A stretch of 64,000 bases of DNA from JBBQNR01 sp963774075. Lineage in GTDB: Bacteria; Actinomycetota; Thermoleophilia; Solirubrobacterales; JBBDJG01. Both the position numbers and the translations under genes were made by a program. The notes beneath the pieces are model-generated. The model was given only the letters and a program-made list of their open reading frames with translations, was not told the DNA's origin and ran no database searches. Location: contig CAVZDP010000009.1 in the NCBI GenBank assembly GCA_963774075.1, positions 364,381 through 428,380 of the forward strand, given 5' to 3'. This document shows, in pieces, positions 51,235-60,276 of the stretch; the first letter of the stretch is position 1; the number at the start of each line of letters is the position of its first letter.

Positions 51235-51384
51235 GTGTTCTACAAGGCACTTGGTTTTGTGGTCTGGCGGCTTGCGCTCGCCTACCTGCGGGAGCGGTAT
51301 GCGCGGCCCGCCAAGGTAGTGCTGGCGGCCGGGGTGATCTCGGCAGGCGTTGCCGCCTACCTGGCGACGCGCTCCGCCGAATAG
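51235..51384 (+). CDS. 49-residue membrane protein
   Basis: Short gene starting GTG TTC TAC AAG and ending TAG. The product begins MFYKALGFVVWRLALAYLRE, continues RYARPAKVVLAAGVISAGVA and ends AYLATRSAE: an amphipathic first helix, a basic turn and a hydrophobic second helix that can span the membrane. TATAAAT stands just before the start. Codon use and third-position GC fit the neighbours. Small proteins of this look recur in actinobacteria, but I know no function. Confidence 0.6.
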   Translation: MFYKALGFVVWRLALAYLRERYARPAKVVLAAGVISAGVAAYLATRSAE

Positions 51385-51449
51385 CGCGCCCGCGCCGGTC
51401 GCCGGCGCGACGACCGGTGCGCCGGACCGGCGCTTGTACGCTTGGCGCC

Positions 51450-52766
51450 ATGTGGCGCAACTGGGCGGGAGACCAGCATTGCGAGCCGGCCCGGGTGGAG
51501 TGGCCGGAGAGCGTCGACGAGGTGCGCGCCGCGGTGGAGCGTGCGCGGGCCGCCGGCAGGACCGTCCGGGTCGCGGCCTCGGGACACTCGTTCACCGACA
51601 TCGCCTGCACCGACGGCCACATGCTGCGGCTGGAGCGGATGGGCAGGCTGCTCGACGTGGACCGCGAATCCGGGCTCGTCAAGGTCGAGGCTGGCGCGAG
51701 GCTGCGCGACCTCACGGCGGAGCTCGACCGCCACGGGCTAGCGCTGGAGAACCAGGGCGACATCGACGCGCAGACGCTCGCCGGCGCGCTGTCTACGGCC
51801 ACTCACGGCACGGGCGCCCGCTTCCGCAACCTCTCCGCACAGGTGGAGGCGATGGAGCTCGTGCTCGCGGACGGCAGCGTGCTCGAGTGCTCGCAGCCCT
51901 CCGACCCGGAGACGCTGCGCGCGGCGCGCGTCGGCCTCGGGGCGCTCGGCGTCATCGTGAGCGTGACGCTGCGCTGCGTTCCGGCCTTCACGCTCAACCG
52001 CTTCGACCACCCGCTGGCGCTCGACGAGACGCTCGCCAGGCTCGACGAGCTGGACGGCTCCAACGACCACTTCGAGTTCTATACGTGGCCTCACGGCGGC
52101 GTGGCGCTGCTGCGCGAGACCAAGCGCGAGGACGGTCCGCCGCGACCACGCGGCCGGCTGCGGGAGTGGTGGGAGGAGACCCTGCTCGAGAACTACGTGA
52201 TGTCGGCCGTCGCGCGCACCGGCAGGCGCTTCCCATCGCAGATCCCGCGCCTCAACCGCACGATCTCCCGCGTGCTGTCGGGCTCGCGCAAGGTCGACAG
52301 CAGCCACCGCGTGTTCGCCAGCAAGCGGCGCGTCAAGTTCACGGAGATGGAGTACGGCGTGCCCCGGGAGGTGGGCGCCGAGGCGCTGCGCGAGGTGCTC
52401 GACATGATCGAGCGACGCGGGTTCGCCGTGGGGTTTCCGATCGAGGTCCGCTTCGTCGCCCCCGACGACGCCTTCCTCAGTCCCTCCAACGAGCGGGCCA
52501 CCTGCTACATCGCCGTGCACATGTTCCGCGGCATGGAGTGGTATCCGTACTTCCGCGCGGTTGAGGCGATCATGGACCGCTTCGGGGGGCGCCCGCACTG
52601 GGGAAAGCGACACTTCCAGTCGGCCGCCACGCTGGCGCCCCGCTACCCCGAGTGGGACCGCTTTCAGGCGGTGCGAGCGCGACTCGACCCAGACGGGGTC
52701 TTCGCGAACGAGTACACGGACCGCGTGCTCGGCCCGGTTGGAAAGCGCGCCGAGGTGGGCGTGTGA
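51450..52766 (+). CDS. FAD-linked sugar-lactone oxidase (D-arabinono/L-gulono-1,4-lactone oxidase family)
   Basis: 438 residues from ATG 51450; TACGCT lies 7 nt upstream and there is no Shine-Dalgarno site. VAO-type FAD domain: VRVAASGHSFTDIACTDGHM, where the His of SGHS is the usual covalent FAD attachment point, and ENQGDIDAQTLAGALSTATHGTG. The C-terminal ALO domain ends WGKRHFQ...RLDPDGVFANEY, the HWGK and F-N-x-Y motifs of aldonolactone oxidases. Oxidises an aldonolactone or sugar alcohol with oxygen. It is convergent with a fold-III PLP enzyme 13 bp away, a pairing seen in other actinobacteria. Confidence 0.88.
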   Translation: MWRNWAGDQHCEPARVEWPESVDEVRAAVERARAAGRTVRVAASGHSFTDIACTDGHMLRLERMGRLLDVDRESGLVKVEAGARLRDLTAELDRHGLALENQGDIDAQTLAGALSTATHGTGARFRNLSAQVEAMELVLADGSVLECSQPSDPETLRAARVGLGALGVIVSVTLRCVPAFTLNRFDHPLALDETLARLDELDGSNDHFEFYTWPHGGVALLRETKREDGPPRPRGRLREWWEETLLENYVMSAVARTGRRFPSQIPRLNRTISRVLSGSRKVDSSHRVFASKRRVKFTEMEYGVPREVGAEALREVLDMIERRGFAVGFPIEVRFVAPDDAFLSPSNERATCYIAVHMFRGMEWYPYFRAVEAIMDRFGGRPHWGKRHFQSAATLAPRYPEWDRFQAVRARLDPDGVFANEYTDRVLGPVGKRAEVGV

Positions 52767-52779
52767 CGCAGGCGGTCGC

Positions 52780-54024
52780 TCAAAGAAAGCACTGCCCCTC
52801 GCCGCGGTAGGTCGGTACCTCGTCCACGATCTCCTGTCCCGAGACGAGATAGAGGCTGGTGAAGCGCTCGCACAGCTCGCCCGCCTTGGCGTGGCGCATG
52901 TAGACGCGGTCGCCGTGCCGGAGTGCGCCCGCCGCCGGTCCGAGGAGCGGCGTTTGGACCTCGCCGGCGCCCTCCATCGGATCGAGCTTCAGACCGGGGG
53001 GCAGGTAGGGGCGCGGCACGCGCGAGGGCTCTCCGATGCCCGAGGCGAGGTATCCGCCACCTAGCGCGGTCGCGATCGACGGTGAGGGCTTTCGCACGAC
53101 GGGCACCGCGTACATGGCCGCGGGGCGCAGCTCGAAGGCGCCGTAGTTGTCGAACAGCGTGGGGGCGTAGAAGCCCGAGCCCGCCGCGATCTCCGTCACC
53201 GCCGGCTCGCTCGCGGTCAGCTCGATGCTGCCGGTGCCGCCCCCGTTTACGAACTCCAGCGCCGTTATCTCGCTCACGGCCGCCACGATCGCTCCTCGGC
53301 GCTCGCGCATCTCGCGCGCGGACATCCGCTGCATCATCCGGACGGCGGCGCTTCGAAGGCGCTTTCCCGGCACGCGGTCGCCGACGCCCGCGATGTGGGC
53401 CTCGTACGCCATCAGACCCACGAGCCGAACGCCGGCGCGGCGGTCGATCTCCCGGGCCAGGGTTGCGGCTGCCTGCGGCGTTCGCACCGGCGAGCGCTTG
53501 GCGCCGACCTTTACCCGTCCCCCCATGGCCCAGAAGCTGACGTCGATCTCGATCGCCACCCGCACCGGCCGCCGTCCCGCACCGGCCGCGCCTTCGATCA
53601 GGTCGAGGTGCTCGACGGAGTCGACCATCGCGACGGGGGCGCCGTCGGGGTCCTCATCGGTTGCGTCGGCGAGCGCCGCGAGCGCGCCTCGGTCGACGCT
53701 GGGATAGGCGAGCACCAGGTCCTCGAGGCCCTGCTCGGCGAGCCAGAGCGTCTCGGGCAGCGTGAACGTGAGCAGGCCACGAAAGCCGGGGTCGCGTTCG
53801 AGGGTCAGCTCGAGGATCCGCCGGCAGCGCAGCGACTTGCTCGCGACGCGAATCGGCTTCCCCCCGGCCCGGCTCAGCATGCCGGCGCCATTGGCCCACA
53901 TCGCGTCCATGTCCACGAAGGCAAAGGGGGCCTCGACCGAGGCGAAGGCCGCCTCGTAGCGGCGGTAGGCCTCCGCGGGGTTCGCGGCCGCCGCCCTGGC
54001 GGCGGGAGGAGCGCTGACGCTCAT
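52780..54024 (-). CDS. fold type III PLP enzyme, amino acid deaminase/aldolase (alanine-racemase-like N-domain)
   Basis: 414 residues from ATG 54024. The N-terminal barrel carries the PLP Lys in IRVASKSLRCRRIL, preceded by PFAFVDMDAMWANG, as in alanine racemases and D-threonine aldolases. Further motifs: IEIDVSFWAMGGRVKVG, GLMAYEAHIAGVG, FVNGGGTGSIELTA, AGSGFYAPTLFDNY. The C-terminal part ends RHAKAGELCERFTSLYLVSG, a metal-dependent aldolase/dehydratase-like tail. Probable substrates are D- or beta-hydroxy amino acids. Transcribed toward the lactone oxidase. Confidence 0.85.
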   Translation of the reverse strand: MSVSAPPAARAAAANPAEAYRRYEAAFASVEAPFAFVDMDAMWANGAGMLSRAGGKPIRVASKSLRCRRILELTLERDPGFRGLLTFTLPETLWLAEQGLEDLVLAYPSVDRGALAALADATDEDPDGAPVAMVDSVEHLDLIEGAAGAGRRPVRVAIEIDVSFWAMGGRVKVGAKRSPVRTPQAAATLAREIDRRAGVRLVGLMAYEAHIAGVGDRVPGKRLRSAAVRMMQRMSAREMRERRGAIVAAVSEITALEFVNGGGTGSIELTASEPAVTEIAAGSGFYAPTLFDNYGAFELRPAAMYAVPVVRKPSPSIATALGGGYLASGIGEPSRVPRPYLPPGLKLDPMEGAGEVQTPLLGPAAGALRHGDRVYMRHAKAGELCERFTSLYLVSGQEIVDEVPTYRGEGQCFL

Positions 54025-54140
54025 TTGCCGAGCGTACCGGCTGCCGGCTCGCCGGTGGAGGCCGTGCCTCGGGCCACGGCCACGCCCGGATCTCCTGACA
54101 CTGGTACAGTCCCGGCCGATTTGCAGGCACATACCGCCTA

Positions 54141-54270
54141 ATCGCGCTCGGCCGACGAGCGGGAGCGGGGGAACCAGAGGCGGCCGTTGCCCTGTGCCGC
54201 CGGGGCGAGTCACCGAAACGTGTAGCGCCACTCCTTCGGCGCGAGCCCGACAGCTAACCCCGTAGGCGAT
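54141..54270 (+). promoter_or_regulatory. c-di-AMP riboswitch (ydaO-yuaA type)
   Basis: P1 can form from ATCGC (54141-54145) and GCGAT (54266-54270). Inside are the family's conserved blocks in order: GCGGGGGAACC (about 54165-54175), CCGGGGCGAGTCACCG (about 54200-54215), a TTCG-capped hairpin, and GAGCCCGACAGCTAACCCC-GTAGGC before P1 closes. This matches the actinobacterial c-di-AMP riboswitches known upstream of rpf and other cell-wall hydrolase genes. GAAGGAGG follows immediately, so ligand binding could control expression of the transglycosylase gene downstream. Confidence 0.85.
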
Positions 54271-54283
54271 CGAAGGAGGCAGT

Positions 54284-55306
54284 TTGCCGTTCAGGACCGG
54301 GCACGCCCGGCTCGAGAGCATCGCGTTCTGGCTCGTCGCCACGGCGGCGCTGTCGCTGTGCATCGCGTCGCGGGCGCAGGCCGCAGAAGTGGCGACGCTG
54401 CAGGCGCGCGTGGACTCAGCCCGTGAGCAGGCACGATCCCTCGCCGCCGGCGTGCAGGTCCGCACAGCCGAGCTTGGGGCGGTCGCGGCCCGCGCCCGCG
54501 CGGCCGGCGAGCGCGAGCAGGAGCTGTCCGCGGCCGTCCAGCGCGGGCGCGAGAGGGTGGCACGGATGCGCGCGGCGGCAGCTGCCGCGCACCGCCGGCT
54601 GCTCGCCGCCCAGGCCCGGTACCGGCGCTCGCAGCGCCAGCTATCCCGCCGGATCGTCTCGATCTACAAGAGCGATGTGCCCGATCTCGTGACGGTGCTG
54701 CTCGAGTCCGACGGCTTCAGCGACCTGCTCACCAGGACCGCCTACCTGAAGGAGATCAACGACGCGGACGGCGAGCTCGTGCGGCGCGTGGAGGCGCTGC
54801 GCGACGGCGTGCGCTCCTGGGTCGAGCGTGTCCGGGAGCTTCGCGGCCTCGCCACCGCGGAGGTCGCCAGAACCGCCGCGGCTCGCGACGAGGTTGCGCG
54901 CATCCGGGCCGCCGCCCAGGCGCGCGCAGCGGGGCTGCAGCGCGCAAGAGCGGCGCAGCAGGCGTCGCTGGCCACACTGCGCTCGCGCATGGCCGGATGG
55001 ACCCAGCAGGTGCGGACGCTGCAGGCCGCGACGGGGCAGGGGGGAAACGCCGGCCAGGCCGTCGGCCAGTGGCTCGGCGGCGACTACGCGATCCCGAACT
55101 CGATCGTCCAGTGCGAGTCGGGCGGCAACTACGGCGCGCTCAACCCCTCGAGTGGCGCCGGCGGCGCCTACCAGATGCTGCCCGAGACCTACCAGGGACT
55201 CGGCGGCCGCCACAAGGCGCCGCACCTGGCGCCGAAGTGGGAGCAGGACAAGCTGGCGGCGAAGCTCTGGAACGGCGGCGCGGGTCGGGGCAATTGGGAA
55301 TGCTAG
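54284..55306 (+). CDS. secreted coiled-coil protein with Rpf-like transglycosylase domain
   Basis: 340 residues from TTG 54284, with AAGGAGG 4 nt upstream. Signal peptide (ESIAFWLVATAALSLCIASR, cleavage near AQA-AE), then about 215 residues of Ala/Arg-rich coiled coil in two stretches flanking SIYKSDVPDLVTVLLESDGF, the hinge also seen in RipA/PcsB-type hydrolases. The C-terminal 70 residues are an Rpf/lysozyme-like domain: IVQCESGGNYGALNPSSG with catalytic Glu in CES, GGAYQMLPETYQGLGG, ending GRGNWEC. Cleaves peptidoglycan, perhaps during separation or growth; a c-di-AMP riboswitch precedes it. Confidence 0.88.
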   Translation: MPFRTGHARLESIAFWLVATAALSLCIASRAQAAEVATLQARVDSAREQARSLAAGVQVRTAELGAVAARARAAGEREQELSAAVQRGRERVARMRAAAAAAHRRLLAAQARYRRSQRQLSRRIVSIYKSDVPDLVTVLLESDGFSDLLTRTAYLKEINDADGELVRRVEALRDGVRSWVERVRELRGLATAEVARTAAARDEVARIRAAAQARAAGLQRARAAQQASLATLRSRMAGWTQQVRTLQAATGQGGNAGQAVGQWLGGDYAIPNSIVQCESGGNYGALNPSSGAGGAYQMLPETYQGLGGRHKAPHLAPKWEQDKLAAKLWNGGAGRGNWEC

Positions 55307-55394
55307 GCATTCCTCGCAAATAGCCCAGAGATCGGCGCGCAGCAGTGACGGTCTGCGCCGCTTAGGCGTCGGCAGCGTGTCATAAGCTCGTCTT

Positions 55395-58300
55395 GTGGCC
55401 GAAGCGGTCCATCTCCACGTCCACTCCGAGTACTCGCTGCTCGACGGGGCCTGCAAGATCGAGGCTCTGGCTGCCCGCTGCGCGGAGCTCGGCATGGGCT
55501 CGCTCGGGCTCACCGACCACGGCGTGATGAACGGCGCGGTCGAGTTCTACAAGGCCTGCCGCAAGCACGACGTCAAGCCGATCATCGGGCTGGAGGCATA
55601 CCTGGTCGACGATCGCCACGAGCGGGAGCGTGTGCGCTACGAGCGCAACCACCTGACGCTGCTGGCACGCGACGGAGCCGGGTTCCGCAACCTGATCAAG
55701 CTGTCCTCGGCCGGGTTCCTCGAGGGCTTCAACCGCGGCCACGCGAACGTCGATCTCGAGTTGCTCCAGCGCCACTCCGAGGGCGTGCTCGCCCTCACCG
55801 GTTGCCTGCAGTCGCGTTTCTGCCAGCGCCTCCTGCAGGAGCGCGAGCCCGAGGCGCGCGAGCACGTCGAGGCCCTGATGGGCATCTACGGTGCGGACAA
55901 CGTCTACTTCGAGATCCAGAACAACAAGATCCCCGAACAGGACAGGGTCAACGAGAAGATCGTGCGGATGGCGCGCGAGGTCGGGCGGCCGCTCGTCGGC
56001 ACCGCCGACGTGCACTACCTGCGCCGCGAGGACTACTCGAGCCACGCCGCGCTCCTGTGCGTGCAGACCAAGTCCACTCTGGCCGAGCCGAAGCTCCGCT
56101 TCGACACCAACGAGTTCTTCCTCAAGAGCCCGGCCGAGATGGAGTCGTCGTTCGCCGCCTGGCCCGAGGCCGTGCCGACCACGCTCGAGCTCGCCGAGCG
56201 CTGCGAGATCGAGATCGAGCTCGGCAACGTGCTGCTGCCACGTTACCCGGCGCCCGACGGCGAGAGCCCCACCGCCTATCTGCGCCGCCTGACCGAGGAG
56301 GGGCTTCGCCAGCGCTACGGCGAGCCGCCGCCGGCCGCCGCCGTCGAGCGGCTCGAGTATGAGCTGAGCGTGATCGAGGAGCTCGGCTTCGAGTCCTATT
56401 TCTTGATCGTCTGGGACTTCGTCAAGTACGCGAAGGACAACGCGATCGCAGTGGGGCCGGGGCGTGGCTCGGCCGCCGGCTCGATCGTCAGCTACACGCT
56501 CAACATCACCGACGTGGACCCGCTCGCCTACGACCTCATGTTCGAGCGCTTCCTGAACGTCGAGCGGCGCTCGATGCCGGACATCGACATCGACTTCTCG
56601 GTCAAGGGCCGCGACCAGGTGATCCGCTACGTGCAGGAGAAGTACGGCACCGACGCCGTGGCGCAGATCATCGCCTTCGGCAAGATGGCGCCCCGCGCGG
56701 CCACGCGCGACGCCGCCCGCGTGCTCGGTCACGACTACGCGAGCGGTGACCGCATCGCGAAGCTGATCCCCGAGCCCATAATGGGTCGCAACCCGAGCTT
56801 CGACGAGTGCCTCGGCAAGGGCTCGGAGCTGCGCACTCTCTACGACTCCGAGCCGGAGGCGCGCCAGATCATCGACGTCGCGCGCGGCCTCGAGGGAATC
56901 GTCCGCAACAGCACGATTCACGCGGCCGGCGTCGTGATCTCCGATCGGCCGCTGACCGAGATCGTCCCGCTTCAGCTCGCGGAGGATCGAGCCGCCCCCG
57001 CGAGCTCCGACGATGGAAAGCCGCAGCGCGCGTACAGGGCGGTCACGCAGTACTCGATGGATCCGATCGGCGAGATCGGGCTCTTGAAGATGGATTTCCT
57101 GGGGCTGCGGAACCTCGACGTGCTGGAGAACGCGGTCGACATCATCGAGCGCTCCGGCGGCCGCCGGATCGACTTCGAGTCGCTTCCCCTCGACGACCGC
57201 AAGACGTTCGAGATGCTCGCCCGCGGCGACTCGATCGGCGTGTTCCAGCTCGAGTCCGAGGGCATGCGCGAGGCGCTTCGCAAGGTCGGGCCGACCGAGT
57301 TCGTCGACATCGTCGCGCTCGTCGCCCTGTACCGGCCCGGCCCGATGAAGTTCATCCCCGACTACGCCCGGGGCAAGAAGGACCCGCAGTCGGTGCGCTA
57401 CGTCGACGAGCGGCTGCGCTCGATCACGCAGCCGACCTATGGGATCGCGCTCTATCAGGAGCAGCTCATGCAGATCGCGCGCGACATCGCGGGCTTCCCT
57501 GGCCCGAAGGCGGACACGCTGCGCTCGGCGATCGGGAAGAAGAAGCGCGACCTGATGGCCACCCTGAAGGAGGACTTCGTCGCCGGCTGCAAGACGAACG
57601 GCACCTCGAGCGCCGTCGCCAACCAGCTCTGGTCGCTGATGGAGGCGGCAGCCGACTACTCCTTCAATCGCTCACACGCGGCGTGCTACGCGCTCATCGC
57701 CTACCGCACCGCCTACCTGAAGGCGAACTACCCGGCCGAGTACATGGCTGCCGTGATCTCGAGCGTGATGTCGACCAAGGACAAGGTGCCTTTCTTCGTC
57801 TCGCGCTGCGAGGAGATGGGGATCAGCGTGCTGCCGCCGGACGTCAACGAGTCCGGTCACGACTTCGTCGTCTCGAGCGGAGCGATCCGGTTCGGCCTCG
57901 ATGCCGTCAAGAACGTCGGCTATGGCGCGGTGGAGAAGATCTGCGAGGCGCGTGGGCGGAGCGGTCCCTTCACGTCGATTTGGGACTTCTGCTCGCGCGT
58001 GGACTCGCGCACGGTGAACAAGAAGGCGATCGAGAGCCTGCTCAAATGCGGCGCGCTCGACTCGACCGGCGCGACACGCAAGGGGATGCTCATGGTGCTC
58101 GCGCAGGCGCAGGGGGCCGGGCAGAAGCACCAGGAGGACGCGCTGTCGGGGCAGAGCTCGATCTTCGACATCGACGACGGCGCGAGCTCGGGGCCTCGCG
58201 TCGTTCACGCGCCCGTCCCGAGCGAGGAGTTCGAGCGCGCGGAGCTGCTGCGCTTGGAGAAGGAGACGCTCGGCATCTTCCTCTCGAGCCACCCGCTCGC

Positions 58301-58952
58301 CGACGTACGCGACGCTCTGCGAGCGCGCGTGGACTGCTCGCTCGCAGAGATCGAGCGCAAGGCCGACGGCGCCTGGGTGACCGTCGGCGGGCTGATCACC
58401 GAGGCGAAGCGGATCCGGACCAAGAACGGCGAGCCGATGATGTTCGCGACGCTCGACGACCTGGACGGCCAGGTCGAGATGCTGATCTTCAACTCCGCCT
58501 ACGCCGCAGCCGAGTCGAAGGCGAGCGTCGACAAGCGCGTGATCGTGCGCGGTCGCGTGGACCACAAGGATCGCGGCGAGACGAAGCTGATCGTTCAGGA
58601 GATCGAGGAGTTCGAACCGAGCGCGGAGGAAATCAGCAGCGCAGCGGCGAGTGCCGCGACGTCCCCGGCTGCGGCGGCCGCGGCGAATGGCAGTGCGGCG
58701 CAACTTGCGGCGGCGCAGATCGGCGAGCCGCTGGTGCTGAAGGTGGACGCGCGCCGGCTTCCCGACTCGCTGATCGGGGACCTCAAGTCCGTGCTGGAGC
58801 ACTTCCCCGGTGAGACGGACGTACTGCTCGAAATGGAGACAAGCGCCGGGACGCGGCGGCTTCGCTTTGGACCTGCCTGCCGGGTGAGCATCACGCACGG
58901 CCTGCGGGCGGAATTGAACGACCTGCTGGGCCCGGACGCCCTCGTCGCCTAG
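55395..58952 (+). CDS. dnaE: DNA polymerase III alpha subunit
   Basis: 1185 residues from GTG 55395. The PHP domain opens the protein (HLHVHSEYSLLDGACKI, GLTDHGVMNGAVEFY, GTADVHYLRRED) with its metal ligands apparently intact, as in actinobacterial DnaE1, where this domain proofreads. Palm catalytic Asp residues in RRSMPDIDIDFSVKGRD (about 396-400); GPGRGSAAGSIVSY; AAGVVISDRPLTE; YQEQLMQIARDIAGFPGPKAD; FNRSHAACYALIAYRTAYLK. An OB domain begins near residue 995 (VTVGGLITEAKRIRTKNGEP). Ala-rich linker near 1080. Replicative polymerase; stands alone between the transglycosylase and a Cys-rich small protein. Confidence 0.97.
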   Translation: MAEAVHLHVHSEYSLLDGACKIEALAARCAELGMGSLGLTDHGVMNGAVEFYKACRKHDVKPIIGLEAYLVDDRHERERVRYERNHLTLLARDGAGFRNLIKLSSAGFLEGFNRGHANVDLELLQRHSEGVLALTGCLQSRFCQRLLQEREPEAREHVEALMGIYGADNVYFEIQNNKIPEQDRVNEKIVRMAREVGRPLVGTADVHYLRREDYSSHAALLCVQTKSTLAEPKLRFDTNEFFLKSPAEMESSFAAWPEAVPTTLELAERCEIEIELGNVLLPRYPAPDGESPTAYLRRLTEEGLRQRYGEPPPAAAVERLEYELSVIEELGFESYFLIVWDFVKYAKDNAIAVGPGRGSAAGSIVSYTLNITDVDPLAYDLMFERFLNVERRSMPDIDIDFSVKGRDQVIRYVQEKYGTDAVAQIIAFGKMAPRAATRDAARVLGHDYASGDRIAKLIPEPIMGRNPSFDECLGKGSELRTLYDSEPEARQIIDVARGLEGIVRNSTIHAAGVVISDRPLTEIVPLQLAEDRAAPASSDDGKPQRAYRAVTQYSMDPIGEIGLLKMDFLGLRNLDVLENAVDIIERSGGRRIDFESLPLDDRKTFEMLARGDSIGVFQLESEGMREALRKVGPTEFVDIVALVALYRPGPMKFIPDYARGKKDPQSVRYVDERLRSITQPTYGIALYQEQLMQIARDIAGFPGPKADTLRSAIGKKKRDLMATLKEDFVAGCKTNGTSSAVANQLWSLMEAAADYSFNRSHAACYALIAYRTAYLKANYPAEYMAAVISSVMSTKDKVPFFVSRCEEMGISVLPPDVNESGHDFVVSSGAIRFGLDAVKNVGYGAVEKICEARGRSGPFTSIWDFCSRVDSRTVNKKAIESLLKCGALDSTGATRKGMLMVLAQAQGAGQKHQEDALSGQSSIFDIDDGASSGPRVVHAPVPSEEFERAELLRLEKETLGIFLSSHPLADVRDALRARVDCSLAEIERKADGAWVTVGGLITEAKRIRTKNGEPMMFATLDDLDGQVEMLIFNSAYAAAESKASVDKRVIVRGRVDHKDRGETKLIVQEIEEFEPSAEEISSAAASAATSPAAAAAANGSAAQLAAAQIGEPLVLKVDARRLPDSLIGDLKSVLEHFPGETDVLLEMETSAGTRRLRFGPACRVSITHGLRAELNDLLGPDALVA

Positions 58953-59000
58953 CCCCGCGGAGGGGGCGACAGGCGCGTTTTTCGCGGGTACACTCTGCGC

Positions 59001-59414
59001 ATGGCGCTCCGAGCGCAGACCACAGAGGCGACCGAATGTCGCCAGTGCTGCACCTTCTGCGACAAGGTGATCAACCCGCGTGGCTGCGTCGAGATGGACT
59101 GCCCGTTCCTCTACACCTACGAAGACGAGCGCTCCGGCAGGCGCTACATGGGGTGCCTTCAGAAGGTGTTCGGGGTCGAGATCGACGTCGACCTCTTCAA
59201 CAAGGCCGAGCGCACTCGCCAGGGCTTCGGTGGCGTGAAGGCAATGCGCGAGCCGCTCGCGACGTGCCCATTCAGCGTCGAGCAATCGTACGAGGGCCAG
59301 GGCGCCGCGTTCGACTGCGTCAACGCACGCTTCTTCGACGCGAGCGACAGCGGCCCGGGAAGCTACCGCGCGTTCGACCTGCGCGACGCGGTCGCCGACG
59401 GCCTGCAGAGCTAG
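59001..59414 (+). CDS. Cys-rich small protein, unknown function
   Basis: 137 residues. Nine Cys at 13, 16, 17, 20, 29, 34, 52, 89 and 106; the opening ECRQCCTFCDKVINPRGCVE and DCPFLYTYED suggest zinc or Fe-S binding. The rest is polar without membrane segment. TACACT at 58989-58994 lies 6 nt before the ATG and there is no Shine-Dalgarno site, so the message is probably leaderless. It follows dnaE by 48 bp and faces nfo. I do not recognise the family. Confidence 0.7.
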   Translation: MALRAQTTEATECRQCCTFCDKVINPRGCVEMDCPFLYTYEDERSGRRYMGCLQKVFGVEIDVDLFNKAERTRQGFGGVKAMREPLATCPFSVEQSYEGQGAAFDCVNARFFDASDSGPGSYRAFDLRDAVADGLQS

Positions 59415-59428
59415 CGGGCTTTCTCGAA

Positions 59429-60268
59429 CTAACGGCGAAGCCGTTTCGCGATATCGATCTGAGCCTTGTCGGGGCCGTGGCCGTCGGGTCCCGGCACCTC
59501 GAGCAGCACCGGCAGCCCCCGAAAGCGCGGCTCGGCGAGAAATACGCGGATGCCCTCCTCTCCCAGCTCGCCCTCGCCCAGGTTGGCGTGGCGGTCGCGG
59601 TTGGAGCCGAGAGGCGTCTTGGAGTCGTTCAGGTGCAGGCAGCGAAGCCGCTCCAGCCCGAGCAGCGACTCGCACTCATCAACGACCTGCGCCAGCACCT
59701 GCGGATCGCGGACCTCGTGCCCCGAGGCCAGCAGGTGACAGGAGTCGAGGCACACGCCTAGGCGCTCGCCGCCACCGGAGCGCTCGATCACCGCGCCGAG
59801 CTCGTCGATGCTGCGCCCGACCGTCCCGCCAGCGCCGGCGGTGTTCTCCAGCAGCAGCGCGCAGCTCTCGCTGTCCGACAGGACGCGCTTGAACGCGTCT
59901 CCGATCAGCTTCAGGGTCTTGGCCGGGGCGGCTCCCTTGCCGCTGCCGGGGTGAACGATCACGCCGCTCGCTCCGATCGCGTCGCCGACGCGCAGGGCGT
60001 GGGCGAGCGAGACGCCCGACTTGCGGCGCACCTCCGCGTCGTCGCTCGCGCAGTTGATCAGGTAGACGGCGTGAATGTAGACGGACTCGAGAGGACTCGA
60101 GGCAAATCGCTCCCTGAAGGCCTCGAAGGCCGCGTCCGTGTACTTGGTCGGTCGCCACATCCGCGGGCTCTGGTTGAAGATCTGCATCGACTCGCAGCCC
60201 ATCGCCTCCGCGCGCTCGAGCGCCCGCACGAGGCCGCCCGCGGACGAGACGTGGCCGCCTATTAGCAT
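59429..60268 (-). CDS. nfo: endonuclease IV (AP endonuclease)
   Basis: 279 residues from ATG 60268 (MLIGGHVSSAGGLVRALERA). TIM-barrel nuclease with three zinc ions; signature MQIFNQSPRMWRPTKY, AVYLINCASDDAEVRRKS, VIVHPGSGKG, LLLENTAGAGGTVG (Glu ligand), CLDSCHLLASGHEV (Asp, His ligands), LHLNDSKTPLGSNRDRHANLGEGELG (Asp, His, His), LLEVPG (last Glu). Cuts DNA 5' of abasic sites in base excision repair. Its upstream region is shared with gltX and holds a copy of the two-hairpin repeat. Confidence 0.95.
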   Translation of the reverse strand: MLIGGHVSSAGGLVRALERAEAMGCESMQIFNQSPRMWRPTKYTDAAFEAFRERFASSPLESVYIHAVYLINCASDDAEVRRKSGVSLAHALRVGDAIGASGVIVHPGSGKGAAPAKTLKLIGDAFKRVLSDSESCALLLENTAGAGGTVGRSIDELGAVIERSGGGERLGVCLDSCHLLASGHEVRDPQVLAQVVDECESLLGLERLRCLHLNDSKTPLGSNRDRHANLGEGELGEEGIRVFLAEPRFRGLPVLLEVPGPDGHGPDKAQIDIAKRLRR

Positions 60269-60276
60269 CGGATGCC

